Assembly (NCBI GenBank): GCA_023150375.1 | Contig: JAKLLA010000004.1 | Coordinates: 186,001 to 250,000, forward strand | From: Burkholderiaceae bacterium | GTDB lineage: Bacteria > Pseudomonadota > Gammaproteobacteria > Burkholderiales > Burkholderiaceae_C | Direction of reading: 5' to 3' | DNA: 64,000 nucleotides | Part shown: positions 19,292 to 27,389 of the stretch, in pieces | How the letters are laid out: every line of letters starts with the position of its first letter | Position numbering within the stretch: position 1 is the first letter of the stretch | Translations under genes and position numbers: made by a program | The notes under the pieces: model-generated | The model's database searches: none | Told to the model about the DNA's origin: nothing | The model's input: the letters and a program-made list of their open reading frames with translations, nothing else

Positions 19292-20407
19292 ATGTCGAAC
19301 ACCTCCCCGAGCACTGCCGCCGGCAGCCCTGCCGCTGCTCCCGCCGTCACCTGGGCCGACCCGGCCCGCCAGACCGCCTTCGAGGCCTGGCTGCAGGGCC
19401 TGGCCGGGCCCGAAGGGCTCGACCCGGCCACGCTGCGCCCGGCCAGTGCGGACGCGAGCTTTCGCCGCTACTTCCGCCTCGACAGCCCGGGTGCGGACGC
19501 CCCCACCCGCATCGTGATGGATGCGCCGCCCGCGCAGGAGGATTGCCGCCCCTTCGTGCAGGTCGCCAGCCTGCTCGGGCGCGGCGGCCTGAACGCCCCG
19601 CAGGTGCGGGCCTGGGACGAGGCGCAGGGCTTCATGCTGCTCGGCGACCTGGGCGATCGCACCTACCTGGCCGAACTGCAGTCGCTGGACCTGGCCAGCC
19701 CCGACGGCCTGCGCCGCGCCGACGGGCTGTACCGCGACGCCATCGACGCGCTGGTCCGACTGCAGGGCCTCGACGCGCAGGGCGGTCTGCCCGCCTACGA
19801 CCGCGAGCGGATGCAGCGCGAGATGGCGCTGTTTCCCGACTGGTACATCGCCCGGCACCACCGCGTCGAGCTCGACGAGCGCGAGCGCAGCGGCCTCGAG
19901 CGCTGCCTGGAGCGCATCCTGGACGTCTGCACCGCCCAGCCGGTGGCGCTGGTGCACCGCGATTTCCACAGCCGCAACCTGATGCTGCCCACCGCCGGGG
20001 CGCAGGGCCCGGGCATCCTGGACTTCCAGGATGCGGTGATCGGCCCGGTCACCTACGACCTGGTGTCGCTGCTGCGCGACGCCTACATCGAGTGGGACGA
20101 GTCCATCCAGATCGACTGGGCCGCGCGCTACTGGGAGCGCGCGCGCAAGGCCGGTGTGCCGGTTCAGCCGGATTTCGGCAGCTTCTGGCGCGACTTCGAG
20201 TGGATGGGCCTGCAGCGCCACCTGAAGGTGCTGGGCATCTTCGCGCGCCTGTACCACCGCGACGGCAAGGACGGCTACCTGGCCGACCTGCCGCGCGTGT
20301 GGCGCTACGCCCACCATGTGGCGATGCGCTACTCGGTGCTCACGCCGCTGGCGCGCCTGCTGGAGAAGCTCGAGAACGTGCAGGCCCGCGACGGCTTCAC
20401 CTTCTGA
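19292..20407 (+). CDS. amgK: AmgK-like amino-sugar kinase (aminoglycoside phosphotransferase fold)
   Basis: Kinase of the APH family, 371 aa, similar to AmgK, which phosphorylates MurNAc/GlcNAc at the anomeric position in peptidoglycan recycling. The catalytic loop LVHRDFHSRNLM (about residues 225-236) and the Mg-binding GILDFQDAVIGPVTYDLVSL are intact. The ATG at 19292 was chosen over an upstream GTG. In pseudomonads amgK is also next to lptD, which supports the assignment. However, murU, its usual downstream partner, is not here: the next gene encodes a BenE-type transporter. Confidence 0.82.
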   Translation: MSNTSPSTAAGSPAAAPAVTWADPARQTAFEAWLQGLAGPEGLDPATLRPASADASFRRYFRLDSPGADAPTRIVMDAPPAQEDCRPFVQVASLLGRGGLNAPQVRAWDEAQGFMLLGDLGDRTYLAELQSLDLASPDGLRRADGLYRDAIDALVRLQGLDAQGGLPAYDRERMQREMALFPDWYIARHHRVELDERERSGLERCLERILDVCTAQPVALVHRDFHSRNLMLPTAGAQGPGILDFQDAVIGPVTYDLVSLLRDAYIEWDESIQIDWAARYWERARKAGVPVQPDFGSFWRDFEWMGLQRHLKVLGIFARLYHRDGKDGYLADLPRVWRYAHHVAMRYSVLTPLARLLEKLENVQARDGFTF

Positions 20408-20441
20408 TGTCACCCCGCTCCCACGCGCACTGCGTTTGCGG

Positions 20442-20488
20442 CCTCCCGAGGGGGCGGTCGGTCCCTTCGGAACGGCCGTGCGGGACCG
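20442..20488 (+). repeat. GC-rich intergenic hairpin element (REP-like copy B)
   Basis: After the kinase gene, CCTCCCGAGGGGGCGG (20442-20457) resembles the cores at 4117-4130 and 53522-53536. CGGTCCC then pairs with GGGACCG (20482-20488), recalling the second hairpin of copy A. The remainder has diverged. The gap is 103 bp and carries no gene. Confidence 0.4.
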
Positions 20489-20510
20489 GCGTGCGCTTCG
20501 ACCTGCGCGC

Positions 20511-21692
20511 ATGCTGACGACGTGGCGGGACTTCCGGCGCGATCTGTCGCTGTCGGCGGTGGTGGCCGGCTTCGTCGCGGTGCTGGTGGGCTACACCAGC
20601 TCGGTGGTCATCATCTTCCAGGCCGCGCAGGCGCTGGGGGCGACCTCCGGGCAGCTCACCTCCTGGCTCTGGGCGCTGGGCATCGGCATGGGCGTGAGCA
20701 GCGCCGGGCTGAGCCTGTGGTACCGCCAGCCGGTGCTCACCGCCTGGTCCACGCCCGGTGCGGCGCTGCTGGTCACCGCCGGGGCCGGGGTGACGATGGC
20801 CGAGGGCATCGGCGCCTTCCTCGTCTGCGCGTTGCTGATCCTGCTCGCGGGGGCGACCCGCGCCTTCGAGCGGGTGATGGACCGCATCCCCCAGCCGATC
20901 GCCGCCGCCCTGCTGGCGGGGGTGCTGACCCGCTTCGCGCTGGACGCCTTCGCCGCGCTGCGCAGCGACTTCGTGCTGGTGGCCGGCATGCTGGCGGTGT
21001 ACCTGCTGGGCCGGCGCCTCTGGCCGCGTTACGCCGTACCGGTGCTGCTGCTGGCCGGCCTGGCACTGGCCGCGGCCCAGGGTCAGCTGCGCCCGGAGGC
21101 GCTGCAGTGGCATGCGGCCGTGCCGCTGTGGACGACGCCCGAGTTCAGTCTGCGCGCGCTGGTGGGCGTGGCGCTGCCGCTGTTCGTCGTCACCATGGCC
21201 TCGCAGAACCTGCCGGGGGTGGCGGCGCAGCGTGCGGCCGGCTACGACACCCCGGTCTCGCCGGTGATCGCCGCCACCGGTGCGCTGAACCTGCTGCTGG
21301 CGCCCTTCGGTGGCTACGCCTACAACCTGGCGGCCATCACCGCGGCGATCTGCATGGGCCGCGAGGCCCATGAGGACCCGGCGCGACGCTGGACCGCCGC
21401 GGTCATGGCCGGGCTGTTCTATCTGGCCATGGGCCTGGCCGGTGGCGCGGTGGTCGGACTGATCGCCGCCTTCCCGAAGGCGATGGTGCTGGCGCTGGCG
21501 GGCCTGGCGCTGCTGGGCAGCATCGGTGGTGGCCTGGCCGGCGCGCTGGAGTCGCCGAAGTGGCGCGAGAGCGCGCTGATCACCTTCCTCGTTACCCTCA
21601 GCGGCGTGACCCTGGCCGGCATCGGCTCGGCCTTCTGGGGCGTGCTGGCCGGCGCGCTGGCTGCCACTGTGCAACACTGGCGCCGCCGCTGA
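20511..21692 (+). CDS. BenE-family benzoate/proton symporter-like membrane protein
   Basis: Inner-membrane transporter of the benzoate:H+ symporter family, 393 aa with about 11-12 hydrophobic segments throughout. Typical family features include SSVVIIFQAAQALGAT near residue 25, YRQPVLTAWSTPGAALL near 75, VVTMASQNLPGVAAQRA near 225 and FGGYAYNLAAITAAICMG near 265. The ATG at 20511 gives an N-terminal stretch of about 12 residues before the first helix. The substrate is unknown: no benzoate catabolic genes are nearby, so a role in other aromatic or purine-like uptake cannot be excluded. Confidence 0.85.
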   Translation: MLTTWRDFRRDLSLSAVVAGFVAVLVGYTSSVVIIFQAAQALGATSGQLTSWLWALGIGMGVSSAGLSLWYRQPVLTAWSTPGAALLVTAGAGVTMAEGIGAFLVCALLILLAGATRAFERVMDRIPQPIAAALLAGVLTRFALDAFAALRSDFVLVAGMLAVYLLGRRLWPRYAVPVLLLAGLALAAAQGQLRPEALQWHAAVPLWTTPEFSLRALVGVALPLFVVTMASQNLPGVAAQRAAGYDTPVSPVIAATGALNLLLAPFGGYAYNLAAITAAICMGREAHEDPARRWTAAVMAGLFYLAMGLAGGAVVGLIAAFPKAMVLALAGLALLGSIGGGLAGALESPKWRESALITFLVTLSGVTLAGIGSAFWGVLAGALAATVQHWRRR

Positions 21693-21739
21693 CCCCTGCG
21701 GGCCCCTCGCCGTGGCCCGCCGATCCTGCCGGAGTCTTC

Positions 21740-22705
21740 ATGGACCTGCTCTTCGTTGCCGACCCGATCGAGACCTTCAAGATCTACAAGGACTCCACCT
21801 TCGCGATGATGCGCGCCGCCGCGCGCCTCGGGCACCGCCTGCAGGTCTGCGAGCCGCAGGACCTGGTCTGGAAGCACGGCGCGCGGGTGGTGGCCCGGCG
21901 CGCGCGCACCCTGGTGCTCACCGGGGTGGAGGGCCACGACGAGGCGCCCTGGTACGAGGTGGTGGCCGAGCAGGAGCTGGCGCTGGCCGACGCCGGCGCG
22001 GTGCTGATGCGCAAGGACCCACCCTTCGACAGCGAGTACGTCTACGCCACCCACCTGCTGCAGCAGGCCGAGCGCGAGGGCGCGCGGGTGTTCAACCGGC
22101 CGCAGGCGCTGCGCGACCACCCGGAGAAGCTGGCGATCCTGGAGTTCCCGCAGTTCACCGCGCCCACGCTGGTCACGCGCGATGCGGATGCGATCCGGGC
22201 CTTCCATGCCGAGCAGGGCGACATCATCCTCAAGCCGCTGGACGGCATGGGCGGCATGGGCATCTTCCGTGTCGGGCCGGACGGGCTGAACCTGGGCTCG
22301 ATCATCGAGACGCTCAACCACCACGGCGCCACCACCGTGATGGCGCAGCGCTACCTGCCCGAGATCGTGCAGGGCGACAAGCGCATCCTGCTGATCGGCG
22401 GCGAACCGGTGCCCTACAGTCTGGCGCGCATCCCGCAGGGCAGCGAGATCCGCGGCAACCTGGCGGCCGGTGGCAAGGGGGTGGCGCAGCCGCTGTCGGA
22501 GCGCGACCGCGCGATTGCCGAGGCGCTGGGCCCCGTGCTGGCCGCGCGCGGCCTGCTGCTGGTGGGGCTGGACGTGATCGGCGACTGCCTCACCGAGATC
22601 AACGTCACCAGCCCGACCTGCTTCCAGGAAATCGCCGACCAGACCGGCTTCGATGTGGCCGGGCGCTTCGTCCAGGCCCTGGAGGCGGCGCTCGCCCCGG
22701 TCTGA
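21740..22705 (+). CDS. gshB: Glutathione synthetase
   Basis: ATP-grasp enzyme joining gamma-glutamylcysteine and glycine, 321 aa, the usual length. The N-terminus (LLFVADPIETFKIYKDSTFAMM) and DPPFDSEYVYATHLL are characteristic. The glycine-rich ATP loop LKPLDGMGGMGIF lies near residues 165-178 and the catalytic/metal segment DCLTEINVTSPTCFQEI near 275-295. GGAG sits five bases before the ATG. It stands alone, followed by a leftward gene. Confidence 0.95.
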   Translation: MDLLFVADPIETFKIYKDSTFAMMRAAARLGHRLQVCEPQDLVWKHGARVVARRARTLVLTGVEGHDEAPWYEVVAEQELALADAGAVLMRKDPPFDSEYVYATHLLQQAEREGARVFNRPQALRDHPEKLAILEFPQFTAPTLVTRDADAIRAFHAEQGDIILKPLDGMGGMGIFRVGPDGLNLGSIIETLNHHGATTVMAQRYLPEIVQGDKRILLIGGEPVPYSLARIPQGSEIRGNLAAGGKGVAQPLSERDRAIAEALGPVLAARGLLLVGLDVIGDCLTEINVTSPTCFQEIADQTGFDVAGRFVQALEAALAPV

Positions 22706-22762
22706 GCGCGCCCGACCGGGCTTGATCCCTCAGGACCGCGGCCGGTCGGGCCGCGGTGCCCC

Positions 22763-23047
22763 TCAGGACGGCAGTGCCAGGGCCAGTCTGCCCCAGCTCG
22801 AGCAGGGGGCCGCCTCGTCGGCGACCTGGTCGACCACCTCGACCAGACCCTTGTCGAGCAGCTCGTTCACCACCGCCAGCAGCCACTGCGGGTCGTGCTC
22901 GGGGTCGGTCAGCCGTGCCAGCGGGGTGTAGCCGGTCAGCCGCATCAGGACTCGCTCGTGCGAGGCTGGCAGCACCCCGGTCCCCCAGGCCAGGGCCTGG
23001 CCCGCGGCACTGCGACGCACGATATGGTTCAGCGCGATCGAAGTCAT
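22763..23047 (-). CDS. Uncharacterised 94-aa protein
   Basis: I do not recognise this protein. It is 94 aa with a good ribosome site (AGAGGA nine bases before the ATG), so it is probably translated. The second half, from residue 38 (TGYTPLARLTDPEHDPQWLL) to AVVNELLDKGLVEVVD, reads like a small helix-helix-wing arrangement as in winged-helix proteins, but the match is weak. There is no signal peptide or membrane segment. It is divergent from the metallophosphoesterase/HD operon and shares its regulatory gap, which has Pho-box-like sites. Confidence 0.6.
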   Translation of the reverse strand: MTSIALNHIVRRSAAGQALAWGTGVLPASHERVLMRLTGYTPLARLTDPEHDPQWLLAVVNELLDKGLVEVVDQVADEAAPCSSWGRLALALPS

Positions 23048-23150
23048 CGGGTTGTTCCTCTTGTAACAATCGGCCGGATTGTGGCACCGCCGCGGGGCTC
23101 CGGCACGGGTCGAGGCTGCCGCGCGACGATGTCCGATCTTGGCGCGAAGG

Positions 23151-23168
23151 CTTTCATCGTGCTGTCAC
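23151..23168 (+). promoter_or_regulatory. Pho box candidate upstream of the phosphoesterase/HD operon (site 1)
   Basis: CTTTCATCGTGCTGTCAC consists of the 7-mers CTTTCAT and CTGTCAC separated by exactly four bases, matching the PhoB half-site consensus CTGTCAT/C at 6 and 7 of 7 positions. It is followed by the A-rich AAAAC and ends 95 bp before the chosen start. It is among the closest matches to a Pho box in the window. Confidence 0.65.
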
Positions 23169-23211
23169 AAAACGTGTGAGCGCCGGTCTGGCGGCCTGGC
23201 CTGCCACATCG

Positions 23212-23240
23212 CCGTCATGCCGACTTCAACGTGCCGTCAC
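23212..23240 (+). promoter_or_regulatory. Pho box candidate upstream of the phosphoesterase/HD operon (site 2, three half-sites)
   Basis: Three 7-mers CCGTCAT (23212-23218), ACTTCAA (23223-23229) and CCGTCAC (23234-23240) repeat at an 11-bp period. The outer two match the PhoB half-site consensus at six of seven positions. The last one ends only 23 bp before the annotated start codon, so either site 1 is the functional one or translation starts further downstream. Confidence 0.45.
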
Positions 23241-23263
23241 GGGCGCGCGCCAGCATGCCCGGC

Positions 23264-24256
23264 ATGAACAGCGCCACTCCGACCGAGCTCGGCCGCCTGG
23301 TGGCGGCCACGATCGCCCGCGAGGCGGAGGCGGCCCCGCTCGCCCGCCGTCCCCCGGTGTCCGTCACGGACGAAGGCCAGCGCCGCGAGCGCCTGCGCAG
23401 CGTCTTCATCTCCGACCTGCACCTGGGCACGCCTGGCTGCCAGGCCGAGGCGCTGCTGGACTTCCTGCGCTGCGTCGAATGCGAGCAGCTCTACCTGGTG
23501 GGCGACATCATCGACGGCTGGCAGCTGCGCCGCCGCTGGTTCTGGCCGCAGTCGCACAACGACGTGGTGCAGAAGATCCTGCGCAAGGCCCGCAAGGGCA
23601 CCCGGGTGATCTACGTGCCGGGCAACCACGACGAGTTTGCCCGTCGCTACGTGCAGCACAGCTTCGGCGGCGTCGAGGTGGTGGAGGACTGCGTGCACGT
23701 CACCGCCGACGGGCGCCGCCTGTGGGTGATGCACGGTGACCTGTTCGACGGCGTGGTGCAGTGCGCGCGCTGGCTGGCGCACCTGGGCGACCACCTCTAC
23801 GAGTTCTCGCTCGAGCTCAACCGCCACCTCAACTCGCTGCGCGCCCGCCTCGGTCTGCCGTACTGGTCGCTGTCGCGCTACCTCAAGCTCAAGGTCAAGC
23901 GTGCGGTGAGCTTCATCAGCGACTTCGAGCTGGCCGTGGCCCGCGAGGCCCGCCGCCGCGGTGTCGACGGCGTGGTCTGCGGCCACATCCACCACGCCGA
24001 ACTGCGCGACATCGACGGCCTGCTCTACGCCAACGACGGCGACTGGGTCGAGAGCCTGACCGCCCTGGTCGAGCACCCCGACGGCCGCCTGGAGATCGTC
24101 GACTGGGGCGCCCGCATGCGCCAGGCGCAGGATGCACAGCTGGCTCTGCCGGAGGCGGCCGGGACCGACCTGCAGGGCCTGCCGGGCATGACGGCGCCGG
24201 CGCCTGCCTGCGCGGTGCGGCGCGAGGCCGTGGATTCCCTGGGCGGCCCGACATGA
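23264..24256 (+). CDS. PlcP/LpxH-like metallophosphoesterase
   Basis: Calcineurin-type phosphoesterase of the COG2908 group, about 330 aa. Metal-binding motifs are all present: FISDLHLGT, VGDIIDGW, VPGNHDEF, MHGDLFD and GHIHHAEL. The length, the amphipathic stretch RYLKLKVKRAVSFISDFE and the duplicated HIHH place it with the longer LpxH relatives. These include PlcP, the phospholipase C that removes phospholipid head groups during phosphate starvation in rhizobia. True LpxH is usually about 240 aa. Two Pho-box-like sites precede it, and its stop overlaps the start of a PhnZ-like gene. An ATG at 23255 is an equally possible start. PlcP function is inference. Confidence 0.8.
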   Translation: MNSATPTELGRLVAATIAREAEAAPLARRPPVSVTDEGQRRERLRSVFISDLHLGTPGCQAEALLDFLRCVECEQLYLVGDIIDGWQLRRRWFWPQSHNDVVQKILRKARKGTRVIYVPGNHDEFARRYVQHSFGGVEVVEDCVHVTADGRRLWVMHGDLFDGVVQCARWLAHLGDHLYEFSLELNRHLNSLRARLGLPYWSLSRYLKLKVKRAVSFISDFELAVAREARRRGVDGVVCGHIHHAELRDIDGLLYANDGDWVESLTALVEHPDGRLEIVDWGARMRQAQDAQLALPEAAGTDLQGLPGMTAPAPACAVRREAVDSLGGPT

Positions 24257-24948
24257 GCCGTTCCGCTCCCGCTCCCGTACCCGCCGGCTCGGTCGTGCTC
24301 TGCGGCCCCTGGCAACGCCCCGCCGTGCCGCCCGCGCGGCCCTCCCACTGGCTCGAATGGCTCGAGCAGCTCTTTCTCACCCGGGGCAAGCGGCGCTGCA
24401 TGCCCGAGGACAAGGTGGACCTGCTGTCGCATTCGCTGCAGTGCGCCCAGCTGGCCGAGTGGGCCCATGCCGATGCGGAACTGGTCGCGGCCGCCTTCCT
24501 GCACGACGTCGGGCACCTGCTGCCGGCCGTCGAGGCCGCGTCGCCGCGTGAAGGCCACGAGCGGCGCGCGCTGCCCTGGCTGACGCCGCATTTCGGCGAG
24601 GCCGTGACCGAGCCGATGCGCCTGCACGTGCAGGCCAAGCGCTACCTGGTGGGCTTCGACCGGCGCTACCTCGACGCCCTGTCGCCGGCCGCCCTGCACG
24701 GCCTGTCCCGCCAGGGGGGGCCGATGAGCTCGCAGGAGCTGCGCCGCTTCGAGCGGGAAGCCTTCGCGCCGGAGGCCATCCGGCTGCGCGTCTGGGACGA
24801 TCTGGCGCAGCACCCGGGCAAGGCCACGCCGCCGCTGGCGCATTACCTGGGGCTGCTGGAGCAGCTGATGGGGGCGCCGCGCCCGCGGGCCGCCGAGGCG
24901 GCGCCGGACGAGCCGCGGCGCTTCGCGGCCTTTCGGGCCGCCTGCTGA
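24253..24948 (+). CDS. PhnZ-like HD-domain oxygenase (phosphonate type)
   Basis: HD-domain protein of 231 aa resembling PhnZ/TmpB, mixed-valent diiron oxygenases that cleave the C-P bond of hydroxylated aminophosphonates. Candidate iron ligands line up with constant offsets to those I recall for PhnZ: H60, H84-D85, H102, H125 and D182. K129 in HVQAKRYL matches the substrate lysine. The N-terminal tyrosine of PhnZ is not obvious (CMPEDK here). The start overlaps the phosphoesterase stop as ATGA, so the genes are translationally coupled. No PhnY-type hydroxylase is nearby, so the substrate is unknown; a general HD phosphohydrolase cannot be excluded. Confidence 0.75.
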   Translation: MSRSAPAPVPAGSVVLCGPWQRPAVPPARPSHWLEWLEQLFLTRGKRRCMPEDKVDLLSHSLQCAQLAEWAHADAELVAAAFLHDVGHLLPAVEAASPREGHERRALPWLTPHFGEAVTEPMRLHVQAKRYLVGFDRRYLDALSPAALHGLSRQGGPMSSQELRRFEREAFAPEAIRLRVWDDLAQHPGKATPPLAHYLGLLEQLMGAPRPRAAEAAPDEPRRFAAFRAAC

Positions 24949-25048
24949 ACCGCCTGGCGAGAGGTCGGCCTCACAGGCTGCCGGGTGGGGCAGTGCCGCC
25001 TCGGGTCCGCATCGAGGTGGTGCGGGCTGCAGGGGGCTGCGCGCAGGC

Positions 25049-26104
25049 TCAGTCGGCGACCTGCCCCGCGGGCGACCCCGGGTCCGGCCTCGGGCCGTCC
25101 GGCGACGTGCGGCTCGACGCCTCCCACTGTGTCCACCACTGCGCAAAGCGCTGCAGGCCCTCGTGCAGCGGCGTGGCCTCCCAGGGGCCGATGGCCTCGA
25201 TCAGGCGCGCCGGATCGGCGCAGGTCAGCGCCACGTCACCGGGCGGCATGTCGGCCAGCTCGATGCGGGCAGGCTGCTGCAGCGCCCGTTCCAGTTCGCG
25301 CACGAAGTCCAGCACGCGCACCGGCCTGTGGTGGCCGACGTTCAGCACCTCGGCCGCAATGCCGCCCGCGCCGACCGGGCCCGGGCCGCGCGCGACCAGC
25401 CGCGTGATCGCGTCGGTCACATCGCCGATCCAGGTGAAGTCGCGCAGCAGCTGACCCTGGCCATACAGCTGCAGCGTCTGGCCGCGCCGGATGCGCTCGG
25501 TGAAGGTCCAGCAGGCCATGTCCGGCCGTCCCCAGGGGCCGTAGACGGTGAAGAAGCGCAGGCCGGTGACAGGCAGGCCGTGCACCGCCGCCGTGGCATG
25601 CGCCATCGCCTCGTTGGCCTGTTTGGTGGCGGCGTAGAAGGACGCCGGGCGGTCGCTGCGGTCGTCCTCCCGGAAGCCGCGCGCCAGCGACTGGGCCTCA
25701 CGCTGACCGTAGACGCTCGAGGAGCTGGCGTACAGCAGATGCGCCACGCCGTGGCGGCGCGAGGCCTCCAGGATGCTGGCGAAGCCCAGCAGGTTCGCCC
25801 GCACGTAGGCCATCGGCGCGTGCAGCGAGTGGCGCACGCCGGCCTGTGCGGCCAGATGCAGCACGACCTCGAAGCGCTGGCGGGCGAACCAGGCGTCCAG
25901 GTCCGCCACCGCGCAGATGTCGCGCACCTCGACGGCCACGCCCAGCGGGTCGAGCAGATGCCGCACGCGCGCGTGCTTGAGCGCCGGCGAGTAGTACGCA
26001 TCGAAGTTGTCGCAGCCCACCACCCGGTGCCCTGCTCGCGCCAGTGCTGCAGCCGCGTGTGCGCCGATGAAGCCGGCTGCGCCGGTGACGAGGATGGACG
26101 CCAT
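25049..26104 (-). CDS. NAD-dependent nucleotide-sugar epimerase (UDP-glucuronate 4-epimerase-like)
   Basis: Extended short-chain dehydrogenase/reductase, 351 aa, closest by pattern to UDP-glucuronate 4-epimerases. The Rossmann motif VTGAAGFIGAH lies at residues 6-16, with DNFDAYYSPALK typical of this subgroup, then LAAQAGVRHS, the catalytic SSSSVYG and YAATKQANE (Y-x3-K), and RFFTVYGPWGRPDMA. It would make UDP-galacturonate or another nucleotide sugar for lipid or surface glycan synthesis. It is divergent from a small membrane protein and a PAP2 phosphatase. A weak Pho-box-like pair lies 45-62 bp upstream of its start. Confidence 0.87.
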   Translation of the reverse strand: MASILVTGAAGFIGAHAAAALARAGHRVVGCDNFDAYYSPALKHARVRHLLDPLGVAVEVRDICAVADLDAWFARQRFEVVLHLAAQAGVRHSLHAPMAYVRANLLGFASILEASRRHGVAHLLYASSSSVYGQREAQSLARGFREDDRSDRPASFYAATKQANEAMAHATAAVHGLPVTGLRFFTVYGPWGRPDMACWTFTERIRRGQTLQLYGQGQLLRDFTWIGDVTDAITRLVARGPGPVGAGGIAAEVLNVGHHRPVRVLDFVRELERALQQPARIELADMPPGDVALTCADPARLIEAIGPWEATPLHEGLQRFAQWWTQWEASSRTSPDGPRPDPGSPAGQVAD

Positions 26105-26148
26105 CGCGTGATGATATGTGCAGGAATCGACGGTTCGAGAGGGCGCCC

Positions 26149-26166
26149 ATGTCGGCGCTGTGACGT
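26149..26166 (-). promoter_or_regulatory. Weak Pho-box-like pair upstream of the epimerase
   Basis: On the minus strand the 18 bases read ACGTCACAGCGCCGACAT: two 7-mers, each five of seven to the PhoB half-site, with a four-base spacer. This is much weaker than the sites at 23151 and 29073. Confidence 0.25.
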
Positions 26167-26236
26167 TGCGGCGCGTCGACACCCGGGCGGCAGCCGTCAC
26201 CGGCCTGCCTCGGAAGGATCCGAGCATCGGCTCTCC

Positions 26237-26515
26237 ATGAGCCTGCTCCTGTCCGCCTTGCGACCCGGCGCGCCGACCTTTCGGTGGCCCGCGCGGCAGG
26301 CTGGCCTCGTCCGGCTGGGGGTCCTGTTGGGACTGCTGGGGTTGCTGTCCCTGGCGGCCAGGCTGGAGCGGACCTCCACAGGCACCGCGCCGCGCTGGGA
26401 GGTGCTGTACGACCAGCGCGGCCTGATGCTGCTGCGCTGGCACGCTGCGGCAGCGTCTTCGGGCACCACCGGCATGGCCGGCCGGGCGGCACGTACCGCC
26501 CCGGCTGCGCTGTGA
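26237..26515 (+). CDS. Small single-pass membrane protein, uncharacterised
   Basis: A 92-aa protein with one hydrophobic helix (about residues 24-42: LVRLGVLLGLLGLLSLAA) followed by a short soluble domain with EVLYDQRGLMLLRWH and a low-complexity Ala/Thr tail. I do not recognise the family. The ATG at 26237 is the first in this frame after the divergent epimerase. It is 70 bp upstream of the PAP2 phosphatase gene on the same strand and may be an operon partner or accessory subunit. Confidence 0.5.
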   Translation: MSLLLSALRPGAPTFRWPARQAGLVRLGVLLGLLGLLSLAARLERTSTGTAPRWEVLYDQRGLMLLRWHAAAASSGTTGMAGRAARTAPAAL

Positions 26516-26585
26516 GTGGCCGGCCGTGGCCTCGATTCCCGGGCCGGACCGGTTCCGTCCTGCCCGAACCCCAAGGAGAGCGCGC

Positions 26586-27389
26586 TTGTTGAGTTCCCGC
26601 AGCCTTTCGTGGTCGAACCTGCTGCCCGGCGGGCCCGCCGACGCGCCCGCCTGGCGGCCGGCCTTCCTGCGGCGTCAGCGGGTGCGACTGGCCTGGCTGG
26701 CCGCGGCCTCGCTGGCGTTGCTGGTGTTCCGGGGCTGGCCGGAACTGGATGTCGTCGTCACCGGGTGGTTCTATCGTCCCCAGACCTGGCCGGCGTTTCC
26801 GGTGGGCGAATGGGCGCCGGTGCAGCTCGTCTATCAGGCCGTGCCCTGGCTCGGACGCCTGGCCCTGCTGCTGTGCCTGCTGGCCTGCCTGCTGCCGCGC
26901 CGTCGGGCGGCTGCGGGGCTGGCGCTGCGCTGGCATCGGCGCGCCTTCGCCCTGCTGCTGGTGCTGCTGCTCGGCCTGGGTGCCCTGGTCAACGGCGTTT
27001 TCAAGGAAGGCATCGGCCGACCGAGACCGCACACGGTGCAGGACTTCGGCGGACCGCACCCCTTCCAGCCGGTGGGCTGGGCGGCTCGGGGCTGCGAGGG
27101 CAACTGTTCCTTCGTCAGCGGTCATGCGGCGACCGGCTTCCTGCTGATGGCTTGCGGGCTGGTCGGCGGCCCCGCCACCCGCCGACGCTGGGCCTGGACC
27201 GGCGCGCTGGCCGGCGCTTCGATCGGTGCCGGACGCGTGGTGCAGGGCGGCCATTTCCTGAGCGACAGCGTCTTCGCCGGCCTGGCGATGGGGGCTGTCT
27301 GCCTGCTGCTGCGGGCCGTCTGGGTGCGGCTGCGCGGCTGGCGGCTGCGGCGTACGCGTCTGCCGCAGCCGCTTCAATGCGCCATGTGA
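26586..27389 (+). CDS. PAP2-family membrane phosphatase (lipid phosphatase-like)
   Basis: Membrane phosphatase of the PAP2 superfamily, 267 aa with about six hydrophobic segments. The three active-site motifs are readable: KEGIGRPRP, the SGH of CSFVSGHAATGF, and GRVVQGGHFLSD in place of SRxxxxxHxxxD. Relatives dephosphorylate phosphatidic acid, phosphatidylglycerophosphate, undecaprenyl pyrophosphate or lipid A. The start is the TTG at 26586, decided by AAGGAGA seven bases before it; an in-frame GTG at 26526 has no ribosome site. It overlaps the convergent phnH-like gene by 16 bp. In this setting a role in making diacylglycerol is plausible but unproven. Confidence 0.85.
   Translation: MLSSRSLSWSNLLPGGPADAPAWRPAFLRRQRVRLAWLAAASLALLVFRGWPELDVVVTGWFYRPQTWPAFPVGEWAPVQLVYQAVPWLGRLALLLCLLACLLPRRRAAAGLALRWHRRAFALLLVLLLGLGALVNGVFKEGIGRPRPHTVQDFGGPHPFQPVGWAARGCEGNCSFVSGHAATGFLLMACGLVGGPATRRRWAWTGALAGASIGAGRVVQGGHFLSDSVFAGLAMGAVCLLLRAVWVRLRGWRLRRTRLPQPLQCAM

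Noticed and set aside
23264-24256. Assignment as the housekeeping lpxH
   Set aside because: Too long, with different C-terminal features and a Pho-type promoter; kept as PlcP/LpxH-like because the distinction cannot be settled from sequence alone.
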